A DNA stretch of 64,000 nt. Source: Chromatiales bacterium. GTDB lineage: Bacteria > Pseudomonadota > Gammaproteobacteria > Chromatiales > Chromatiaceae. Made by a program: the position numbers and the translations under genes. Under the pieces are notes generated by a model. The model was not told the origin of the DNA. It saw nothing but the letters and a program-made list of their open reading frames with translations, and did not search any database. Location: positions 124,001 to 188,000 of the forward strand of contig JANQRK010000110.1 in the NCBI GenBank assembly GCA_028284585.1. The letters run 5' to 3'. This document shows positions 55,611 through 64,000 of the stretch, piece after piece (position 1 is the first letter of the stretch; every line of letters starts with the position of its first letter).

Positions 55611-58262
55611 ATGCCGTCAGCGAACAGAGCTGCTGTGACCGATGCCCTGCTGGCCGAGTTTGAGCGTCAACTGGCCAGTGGCGAACCGGCTCTCGCCACC
55701 TGCAAGCAGCTGCTGCGCGACTCTTATGACGAGTTTGCACAGCACTTCTCCCAGGGCACGCCGGCCAGTCAGCTAGTGCAACAAGCCACGCTGCTCACCG
55801 ATGCCGTGCTGCAGAGCACCTGGTCGCATTTCCTGCCAGTCGAGGCAGAGGCCAGCCTGATCGCCGTTGGTGGCTATGGTCGACGCGAGCTGCACCCGGC
55901 ATCCGATGTCGACGTGTTGATCCTCACCGCTAGGGATCCACAGACACTGGCCGAGCACATTGAGCCACTGGTGATGTTTCTATGGGACATCGGCCTGGAG
56001 ATCGGACACAGTGTGCGCAGCCTCACGCAGTGCATCGACTGGGCCCGCAATGATATCACCGTGATCACCAACCTGCTCGAATCGCGCCTACTCGCCGGCG
56101 ATCCACGACTCTTCGAGCGCTTGCAGGAGGCCACGGCCCCCGAGCAGATCTGGCCCAGCCCCGCCTTTTTCTCGGCCAAAGCGGACGAACAACGCGCCCG
56201 GCATGCCAAGTTCGAGGACAGCGGCCAAGACCTTGAACCGAACATAAAGGAAAGCCCTGGCGGCCTGCGCGACATCCAGACCATCGGCTGGGTGGCCAAG
56301 CGCCACTTTGGGGTCAGCACCATGCAGGCGCTCGTCGATCATGGTTTTCTGAACGATCACGAATACCAACAAATCAAACACGGCGAGGAATTCCTGTGGC
56401 AGCTGCGTTATGCACTGCACTTGCTGACCGGGCGGCACGAAGACCGGCTGCTGTTCGAGCACCAGCGCGCGCTAGCCCAGCAGTTCGGCTATACAGATGC
56501 CAGTGCCAACCTCGCAGTCGAGCAATTCATGCAGGACTATTACCGCCACGCAATGCAGGTGCAACGCCTCAACGAGATGCTCTTACAGCTCTTCGAGGAG
56601 GCCATCTTACTCGGCAACAAGCTCGGCGACCCGGTCCAGATCAACCGCCGCTTTCAGACCCGCAGCGGCTATCTAGAGGTCGTCAATCCCGGCATCTTCT
56701 CTCGCTATCCGCTGGCGATGCTCGAACTGTTCCTGGTGCTGCAACAACAACCGCAGATTCAGGGCGTACGGGCCAGCACGATCCGCCTCCTTCGTGCACA
56801 CCGTCACCTGATCGACCAACGCTTTCGAGACGATATCCGGGCGCGCGCTCTGTTCATCGAGATCTTCCGACAGCCCCGCGGACTCACCCATGCGACCCGC
56901 CGCATGCACCGCTACGGCATACTGCAGCGCTACCTACCGGCCTTCAACGCCGTGACCGGTCTGATGCAGTTCGATCTATTTCATGTCTACACCGTAGACC
57001 AGCACATACTGATGGTATTACGCAACGCGCGACGCTTCACACTCGAAGAGCACAGCGACGAATGTCCACGCTGCAGCCAAACCTTCAAGCGCCTACCAAA
57101 ACCCGAGCTACTCTATCTGGCCAGCCTGTTCCACGATATCGCCAAGGGACGCGGCGGCGATCATTCCGAACTCGGCGCCAATGACGCGCGCAAATTCTGC
57201 CAACACCATGCCCTATCGACACACGATGCCGAGCTGGTCGCTTGGCTTGTTGAAAACCACTTGGTCATGTCACGTACCGCGCAACACAGCGACATCGACG
57301 ATCCGGAAGTGATCCAAGCATTCGCCATGCGAGTCGGTACGCCTGTTCGCCTGGATTACCTCTACCTGCTCACGGTTGCCGATATGCGCGGCACCAATCC
57401 AAAACGTTGGAACTCATGGAAGGCCGCGCTGCTGGATCATCTGCACACCCGGACCGAGATCGCGCTCGAGCGCGGCCTCGAACAACCGCGCGAGCAAGAA
57501 GAAGTGGTCTCGGAGCGTCAGGAGAAGGCCCGCGCCCAGCTCGTGCAGCTCGGCTACGACGACCATGACCTGCAGCGCCTTTGGCAGTCGTTGAGTACCG
57601 ACTATTTTCTGCAGAACAGCGCCGATGCCATCGTCTGGCACACCCAGTTGCTTTGGCCACCGGGCAAGACGATCGACCGTATCCATGTCGAGCTACGTTG
57701 TGACACCCAGTATCGCTGCACCGAGCTGTTCCTGTACGGACCGGATCGTGACGACCTGTTTGCCCATACCACCGCGCTGCTCGATCAGCTAAGTCTGAAC
57801 GTGTTGGGCGCCCGCATCCAGGCGACCGAAGGCGGGCTGAGTATCAACAGCTACCTACTGCTCGAAGAGGACGGCTCGCAGATCAGTGGCAATGAGCGTC
57901 TACGAGAGATCCGGTATTTCGTCGAAGACCGCCTCAATGGTGGCGAACCACCGACTGGGTGCCCGCGTATACCCCGCCAGCTTCAAAGCTTTCAGACGCA
58001 GTCCGAGATCAGTTTTGAACAAGACGCAGGCCGCGGACTCACCAGGCTGACACTCAAGACCAGCGGCCGCCCCGGCCTGCTGTCGCTGGTCGGTCAAGCC
58101 TTCGCTGCCCAACGCCTGCGTGTGCACAATGCGCGCATTGCCACGGCAGGTGCCGAGGCACGCGACACTTTCGCGATCACCGACCGCCAAGACCGTCCCA
58201 TCGATGATCCGAAGCGCCTGGCAGCAATCAGTGAAGCCATCCGCAGCATCCTCGACGACTGA
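55611..58262 (+). CDS. glnD: Bifunctional uridylyltransferase / uridylyl-removing enzyme GlnD
   Basis: The glutamine sensor that uridylylates and deuridylylates PII proteins. The 883-residue protein has a nucleotidyltransferase domain (VGGYGRRELHPASDVDVLIL, about 85-105), an HD domain (LASLFHDIAKGRGGDHSELG), and two C-terminal ACT domains, the last starting near TSGRPGLLSLVGQAFAAQ. The ATG at 55611 is preferred; a GTG at 55605 is also in frame. It lies 53 bp after map, the usual neighbour. Confidence 0.96.
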   Translation: MPSANRAAVTDALLAEFERQLASGEPALATCKQLLRDSYDEFAQHFSQGTPASQLVQQATLLTDAVLQSTWSHFLPVEAEASLIAVGGYGRRELHPASDVDVLILTARDPQTLAEHIEPLVMFLWDIGLEIGHSVRSLTQCIDWARNDITVITNLLESRLLAGDPRLFERLQEATAPEQIWPSPAFFSAKADEQRARHAKFEDSGQDLEPNIKESPGGLRDIQTIGWVAKRHFGVSTMQALVDHGFLNDHEYQQIKHGEEFLWQLRYALHLLTGRHEDRLLFEHQRALAQQFGYTDASANLAVEQFMQDYYRHAMQVQRLNEMLLQLFEEAILLGNKLGDPVQINRRFQTRSGYLEVVNPGIFSRYPLAMLELFLVLQQQPQIQGVRASTIRLLRAHRHLIDQRFRDDIRARALFIEIFRQPRGLTHATRRMHRYGILQRYLPAFNAVTGLMQFDLFHVYTVDQHILMVLRNARRFTLEEHSDECPRCSQTFKRLPKPELLYLASLFHDIAKGRGGDHSELGANDARKFCQHHALSTHDAELVAWLVENHLVMSRTAQHSDIDDPEVIQAFAMRVGTPVRLDYLYLLTVADMRGTNPKRWNSWKAALLDHLHTRTEIALERGLEQPREQEEVVSERQEKARAQLVQLGYDDHDLQRLWQSLSTDYFLQNSADAIVWHTQLLWPPGKTIDRIHVELRCDTQYRCTELFLYGPDRDDLFAHTTALLDQLSLNVLGARIQATEGGLSINSYLLLEEDGSQISGNERLREIRYFVEDRLNGGEPPTGCPRIPRQLQSFQTQSEISFEQDAGRGLTRLTLKTSGRPGLLSLVGQAFAAQRLRVHNARIATAGAEARDTFAITDRQDRPIDDPKRLAAISEAIRSILDD

Positions 58263-58335
58263 GTCGCAGGACATCCGAAAGGGCCTGCGTGCCCAGCATC
58301 CCGATCGACCACACTGTCGCCGATGTCGGAAGAGG

Positions 58336-58737
58336 CTATGGCGCTGGCCCAGGCGCACCATCATGCGGTGCCTCGATCAATTCCCAGGCGTTGCCGTCCG
58401 GGTCGCGGCAGAACAGGGCACGCCGTCCCGAGCGACTCAACGTGAACGCGATCCCAGCCTCGCGCAGGCGCTGCGCAAATCCATCAAGATCGCTAACCGA
58501 CAGCGCGACATGCCGGTCGCGGCCGCCGTGTGCAGGGCGGTCTATGACCGGGTCCGGGTTGGGCAGCTCGAGCAGATGGATTTGCCGATCGGCCAGGCGC
58601 AGCCAGGCACCTGGAAAGCCCAAGTCCGGCCGACTGTCGTCTCGCTCTAGGCCGAACACACCTTGATAGAAGGCCATTGCGCGCCGCGTATCAGACACGA
58701 TCAAACTCACATGGTGTAGGCCCATGACCCTGCTCAT
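58336..58737 (-). CDS. VOC-family (glyoxalase-like) protein
   Basis: A 133-residue vicinal-oxygen-chelate protein. Two beta-alpha-beta-beta-beta modules contain candidate metal ligands in GLHHVSLIVSD (His), HLLELPNPD (His or Glu), GRDRHVALSVSD (His) and the terminal DPDGNAWELIE (Glu). The pattern RALFCRDPDGNAWELIE is typical of glyoxalase/bleomycin-resistance-type proteins; the substrate is unknown. The ATG overlaps the stop of the upstream transporter gene (ATGA), so both are co-translated. Confidence 0.88.
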   Translation of the reverse strand: MSRVMGLHHVSLIVSDTRRAMAFYQGVFGLERDDSRPDLGFPGAWLRLADRQIHLLELPNPDPVIDRPAHGGRDRHVALSVSDLDGFAQRLREAGIAFTLSRSGRRALFCRDPDGNAWELIEAPHDGAPGPAP

Positions 58738-59609
58738 TGCCGAGGCTCCTGGCGAAAGATCGCAATCGTTGCTGCCGATAAGATCAACATGCCACCGACC
58801 CATTCCTGGACCGAGACCACCTCACCGGCCCACCACCAGGCAGTCGCTGCACCGACGATCAATTCGAACAGCATGATCACCGCCGAGCGTTGCACCGGCA
58901 TGTGGCTCACACCATAGACCACGGTCAGGGTTGATAACAGGAAACCGAACACACCCAAGGCAATGACGCCCGACCAGGCCTGCGCCGACGCCTGCGGCCA
59001 GGGTGTCGACCAGACCAACACCATCGCAACCGAGACCACGATTACGCCAAGCCAGGCGACGCAAGTCTTCTCCGTCACCCCAAGATGGGTGATCCGGCGT
59101 GTCAATACATTGTTGAGCGCGAACGCAAACCCGGCGCTAACAGCCAACAGGTCAGCGCGATTTAGCGGCACCTGGCCAAACCTTGGATCCCAGAGCATGA
59201 TCAGGGTGCCGCCCATACCCAGGCCGAGCATCAGCCAAGTCTGCCGGCCCCAGGCCTCACCCAACAGCCAGCGACCGAACAACACGGTCCAGATCGGGGA
59301 CAAGTAAAACAGCAGCACGACCCGCACTACCTCGCCCTCGATCACCGCCAGGATAAAGGCAACATTGGTCCACCCAGCCGCCAGCAGTAACCCCAGGGTA
59401 TCCGCGGGGCGATAACGCAGGCGCGCGAACGACAGGCGGGCAAAGGGCGCAAAGACGAACAAGGCCGCAGCATAGGCGACCAAAGTCAGCCAGGCACCCT
59501 GTATCCCCTGCCCCTCGAAGATACGCGTGGGGTACCAGACAACGCCCCAAAAGCTCGCCGAATACAGCAGCGCCAGGGTCGGTCCGAAGCGGTCACGCAC
59601 AGCATTCAC
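58734..59609 (-). CDS. EamA/DMT-family transporter
   Basis: A 291-residue inner membrane protein with ten helices in two EamA repeats (first FWGVVWYPTRIFEGQGIQGAW; second starting near LLAVSAGFAFALNNVLTRRI). These drug/metabolite transporters export amino acids or other metabolites; the substrate is unknown. It is divergent from dapC with only about 50 bp between the starts, and coupled to the VOC gene downstream. Confidence 0.9.
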   Translation of the reverse strand: MNAVRDRFGPTLALLYSASFWGVVWYPTRIFEGQGIQGAWLTLVAYAAALFVFAPFARLSFARLRYRPADTLGLLLAAGWTNVAFILAVIEGEVVRVVLLFYLSPIWTVLFGRWLLGEAWGRQTWLMLGLGMGGTLIMLWDPRFGQVPLNRADLLAVSAGFAFALNNVLTRRITHLGVTEKTCVAWLGVIVVSVAMVLVWSTPWPQASAQAWSGVIALGVFGFLLSTLTVVYGVSHMPVQRSAVIMLFELIVGAATAWWWAGEVVSVQEWVGGMLILSAATIAIFRQEPRQ

Positions 59610-59657
59610 AAGGGCGATCGCCTATAATCCACCGCCCGATTGTCCGCCGCCTGCCAC

Positions 59658-60854
59658 ATGAACCCCGACCTGGAAAGACTGCAACCCTATCCGTTCGAAC
59701 GCCTTGCCGCGCTCAAGTCCGGTATCACGCCGTCAGGCAAATCGCCGATCACTTTGTCGATCGGCGAACCCAAGCATGCCACACCGGCGCTGATCTCGGC
59801 AGCCCTGCAACAACACCTGGAACCGGGCCTCGCCAGCTATGCCCCGAGCAAGGGCAGCCTAGCACTGCGCCAAGCGATCTGTGCCTGGCTGACGCGGCGT
59901 TTCGACCTGCCGCCCGACTCGCTCGACCCCCAACAACATGTCCTACCTGTGGCCGGCACGCGCGAGGCCCTGTTCGCGATTGCCCAGGCGACCATCGATC
60001 GGCGACGATCGGCCAAGGTGCTACTCCCCAATCCCTTCTATCAGATCTACGAGGGTGCAGCACTGCTCGCCGGCGCAGCACCGCACTTCATTCCCTGTGT
60101 GTCCGATAATGGCTACCGACCAGACTTCGACGCGGTCACCGAAGCCGTTTGGCAAGATTGCCAGCTGCTGTATCTGTGCTCACCAGGTAACCCGACCGGC
60201 GCGGTGCTCACGCAAGACATCCTGCAGTGGCTATTGGAGATGGCCGAGCGACACGATTTCATCATCGCCGCCGATGAATGCTATTCAGAGATCTATCTCG
60301 ACGAGGCCCATCCACCGACCGGCCTGCTACAGGCAGCCGCGGCATGCGGCAATACCGACTACCGACGTTGCCTGGTCTTTCACAGCCTATCGAAGCGCTC
60401 CAATTCGCCGGGCTTGCGCTCTGGCTTTGTCGCCGGCGACCCAAAGATCATGGCCAAGTTCCTACGCTACCGCACCTATCAAGGCTGTGCCTTGCCGCTG
60501 CACCATCAATACGCCAGCATAGCCGCCTGGAGTGACGAGCAACACGTGCGCGAAAACCGGCGCCTGTATCGCGAGAAATTCGATGCGTTCTTGAGCGCAC
60601 TCACTGGCTGTCTGGAGGTCAATTTCCCCGATGCCGGCTTCTATCTCTGGCCACGCACACCGATGGACGACGAGCATTTTAGCCAGGCGCTTTACCAGCA
60701 ACACAATGTCACCGTCTTGCCCGGACGCTACCTGTCACGTGATGTCGATGGACACAATCCAGGCGCCGGGCATGTGCGAATTGCGCTGGTCGCAGAGACC
60801 AAAGAATGTATCGAGGCCGCCAAGCGCATCCGAGCGTTCGTCGGCGGACTCTAG
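59658..60854 (+). CDS. dapC: Succinyldiaminopimelate transaminase
   Basis: The aminotransferase of the succinylase branch of lysine/DAP synthesis. The 398-residue class I PLP enzyme has the cofactor lysine in FHSLSKRSNSPGLRSGF, NPFYQIYEGAA, and SPGNPTGAVL. Its place directly before dapD supports DapC over other aminotransferases. The ATG at 59658 (MNPDLERLQPYPFERL) matches the family start; a TTG at 59640 is an unlikely alternative. Confidence 0.93.
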   Translation: MNPDLERLQPYPFERLAALKSGITPSGKSPITLSIGEPKHATPALISAALQQHLEPGLASYAPSKGSLALRQAICAWLTRRFDLPPDSLDPQQHVLPVAGTREALFAIAQATIDRRRSAKVLLPNPFYQIYEGAALLAGAAPHFIPCVSDNGYRPDFDAVTEAVWQDCQLLYLCSPGNPTGAVLTQDILQWLLEMAERHDFIIAADECYSEIYLDEAHPPTGLLQAAAACGNTDYRRCLVFHSLSKRSNSPGLRSGFVAGDPKIMAKFLRYRTYQGCALPLHHQYASIAAWSDEQHVRENRRLYREKFDAFLSALTGCLEVNFPDAGFYLWPRTPMDDEHFSQALYQQHNVTVLPGRYLSRDVDGHNPGAGHVRIALVAETKECIEAAKRIRAFVGGL

Positions 60855-60883
60855 AAAATTAACAACCGAATTAGGAGAACACC

Positions 60884-61705
60884 ATGAGTGACATCCAGTC
60901 GATCATCGTCGAGGCCTTCGAGCAGCGCGCCGAGATCACCCCACGCAACGTCAGTACCACTGTGCATGACGCGACCATGGAGGCGATCGAGCAGCTCGAC
61001 CGTGGCGAGATCCGGGTCGCCGAAAAACAGGGTGACGATTGGATCGTCAACGAGTGGGTGAAGAAGGCCGTGCTGTTGTCGTTTCGCATCAACGACAACG
61101 ATTTCATCAAGGGCGGCTTTACCAACTACTACGACAAGGTTGAATCGAAATACGCCGATTACAACTCACGGGCCTTCCGCGAGGGCGGTGTACGCGTCGT
61201 CCCACCGGCTACCGCACGCAAGGGCTGCTATATCGCATCGAGCTGCGTACTGATGCCGTCGTACGTCAACATCGGTGCCTATGTCGATTCCGGCACCATG
61301 GTCGACACTTGGGCGACCGTCGGGTCCTGCGCACAGATCGGCCGCAACGTGCATCTGGCCGGGGGCGTCGGGATCGGCGGCGTGCTCGAGCCGCTGCAAG
61401 CCGCCCCGACCATCATCGAAGACAACTGTTTCATCGGTGCACGCTCTGAGGTGGTGGAAGGCGTGATCGTGGGTGAAGGGGCGGTGATCTCAATGGGTGT
61501 CTACATTGGTCAATCGACCCGCATCTACGACCGTGAGAACGACACCATCTCATACGGACGGATACCGGCTGGCTCTGTAGTCGTGCCCGGCAATCTGCCT
61601 TCAAAAGATGGCAAATACAGTCTGTACTGTGCCGTGATCGTCAAACGCGTCGATGAAAAGACCCGCTCTAAGATCGGGATCAACGAACTACTGCGCGACA
61701 TCTGA
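60884..61705 (+). CDS. dapD: Tetrahydrodipicolinate N-succinyltransferase
   Basis: It adds succinate from succinyl-CoA to tetrahydrodipicolinate. The 273-residue protein has an alpha N-terminal domain and a hexapeptide-repeat beta helix ([40 protein letters not shown]), both strongly conserved. An AGGAG lies before the ATG, 29 bp after dapC. Confidence 0.97.
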   Translation: MSDIQSIIVEAFEQRAEITPRNVSTTVHDATMEAIEQLDRGEIRVAEKQGDDWIVNEWVKKAVLLSFRINDNDFIKGGFTNYYDKVESKYADYNSRAFREGGVRVVPPATARKGCYIASSCVLMPSYVNIGAYVDSGTMVDTWATVGSCAQIGRNVHLAGGVGIGGVLEPLQAAPTIIEDNCFIGARSEVVEGVIVGEGAVISMGVYIGQSTRIYDRENDTISYGRIPAGSVVVPGNLPSKDGKYSLYCAVIVKRVDEKTRSKIGINELLRDI

Positions 61706-61751
61706 TGGCCTTGCAGCGCCCAAACACCTACCGGCTCGCAGGTCTCTGTCG

Positions 61752-63295
<1,544 letters not shown>

Positions 63296-63620
63296 GCATT
63301 TTGTGTTGGTTCGCTCGCCCTGCGATGCAGTGCGGCCGACCCGCGGTCAACCGCAGGGCCCTCCAAGGCCTGGCTCTCGACCACAAGATCATACCGACCG
63401 CGACGCGAGTGCGCTGTCCAGCTCGCCTGGCGCTTTCATGCCGCCCAAGAATCCTTGAACGACTCATACGTACCCCAGTGGGAACGGCCACCCCGTGGCT
63501 CAAGCCGTTTCGCCGGTAACCGCTAAGGACTGGAGGAGCCGCGGTGGTTGATGGGGGCATATTGCCCGACACGGGCACCCGGTTTGCGCCCCCGCCAAGA
63601 ACGGGAACGAGAGGTGGTCG
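63296..63620 (+). other. 325-bp gap before the FIST gene, no gene seen
   Basis: I see no convincing gene here; the open frames are short and unlike known proteins. It must hold the end of the dap transcript and the promoter of the following gene. The only structure is a few short GC-rich inverted pairs (for example GGGC/GCCC at 63555-63567), which are too weak to call a riboswitch or terminator. Confidence 0.5.
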
Positions 63621-64000
63621 ATGACGATTGATAGCGCAACCTTTTGCTGGTCGCGAGAATCTGGCTTTGACCCAGAGGCCCTCCCGATGACCGAGGATGC
63701 TGATCTGGTGCTGGTGTTCGCATCTGGGGACCTGGCTAAACAGTGGTCCGGGGCGCTTCTCTCAATTGAGGAGGCCTATCCAAAGGCGGTTGTCGTCGGC
63801 TGTAGCACCGCAGGCGAAATCCTAGACACCACCGTTTCTGATGCCACCATCGTCGGCATCGCGATGCGCTTTGAATCGACACGGGTGCAAGCCGAACTCG
63901 TGCGGCTCGAGGGTACCGACACGGCTGCAGCAGTTCGCGGCCTGGGCACTCGCTTCCCCGAAGACAGGCTGCGCTACCTGTTGGTTCTGGCCGATGGTCT
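63621..64000 (+). CDS. FIST-domain sensory protein, N-terminal part (cut by window end)
   Basis: The frame opens at ATG 63621 (with AGAGG upstream) and stays open to the window end, 126 codons. The sequence (LVLVFASGDLAKQW, PKAVVVGCSTAGEILDTTVSD, LRYLLVLADGL) matches the N-terminal FIST domain, a small-ligand sensing module found alone with FIST_C or joined to chemosensory or diguanylate cyclase modules. The rest of the protein is outside the window, so its output domain is unknown. Confidence 0.82.
   Translation, partial: MTIDSATFCWSRESGFDPEALPMTEDADLVLVFASGDLAKQWSGALLSIEEAYPKAVVVGCSTAGEILDTTVSDATIVGIAMRFESTRVQAELVRLEGTDTAAAVRGLGTRFPEDRLRYLLVLADG

Noticed and set aside
63296-63620. Possible riboswitch before the FIST gene
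   Set aside because: No known riboswitch core could be recognised and the inverted pairs are only four bases long.

Overview
The window looks like chromosomal DNA of a gammaproteobacterium. The evidence is the order glnD / map / rpsB-tsf-pyrH-frr-uppS-cdsA-dxr-rseP-bamA-skp-lpxD-fabZ-lpxA-lpxB-rnhB-dnaE-accA-tilS, which is the order known from Escherichia coli and relatives, together with prfB-lysS, yffB next to dapE, and an MSHA-type pilin cassette. Coding density is high and the DNA is GC-rich. The species cannot be named from the sequence alone; a free-living environmental lineage such as the Chromatiales would fit, but this is inference.

Layout. 1-1301: edge of a decayed mobile element, with a headless serine-recombinase remnant that runs into the 3' end of tRNA-Ser(CGA). 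1327-3401: two-gene unit of a Rad50/SbcC-like ATPase carrying a membrane hairpin and a 65-residue partner. 3535-10483: housekeeping genes (RNase II-type exonuclease, YgfZ, HDOD protein, LysS, RF2 with its programmed frameshift, a small monooxygenase). 10490-14773: a lone PqiA-like membrane protein and a 1191-residue cyclase-like/ATPase/TPR regulator whose cyclase domain has lost key residues. 15016-26713: nine closely packed plus-strand genes joining a PqiABC lipid-transport set, an uncharacterised 169-residue protein, a tripartite RND efflux pump and a potassium-channel-like protein. 26817-33726: MSHA cassette mshA-C-D-O-P-Q on the minus strand. 33874-54527: long minus-strand run of translation, envelope and lipid A genes, interrupted between dnaE and accA by a 268-bp MITE-like element. 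54778-63295: map, glnD, a VOC protein, a drug/metabolite transporter, and a lysine/DAP cluster dapC-dapD-yffB-dapE. 63621-end: start of a FIST-domain sensor gene cut by the window edge.

Working together: the bamA-skp-rseP-lpxABD-fabZ block builds the outer membrane (beta-barrel insertion, periplasmic chaperone, envelope stress protease, lipid A). The PqiABC + RND + OMF block would move lipids or small hydrophobic compounds across the same envelope. The msh cassette adds the pilin and minor pilins of a surface type IV pilus, but the motor and secretin genes are not in the window. The most unusual items are the composite PqiABC/RND/K+ channel operon, the pseudo-cyclase regulator, the membrane-tethered SbcC-like ATPase pair, the terminator hairpin inside the start of mshC, and the palindromic element between dnaE and accA.
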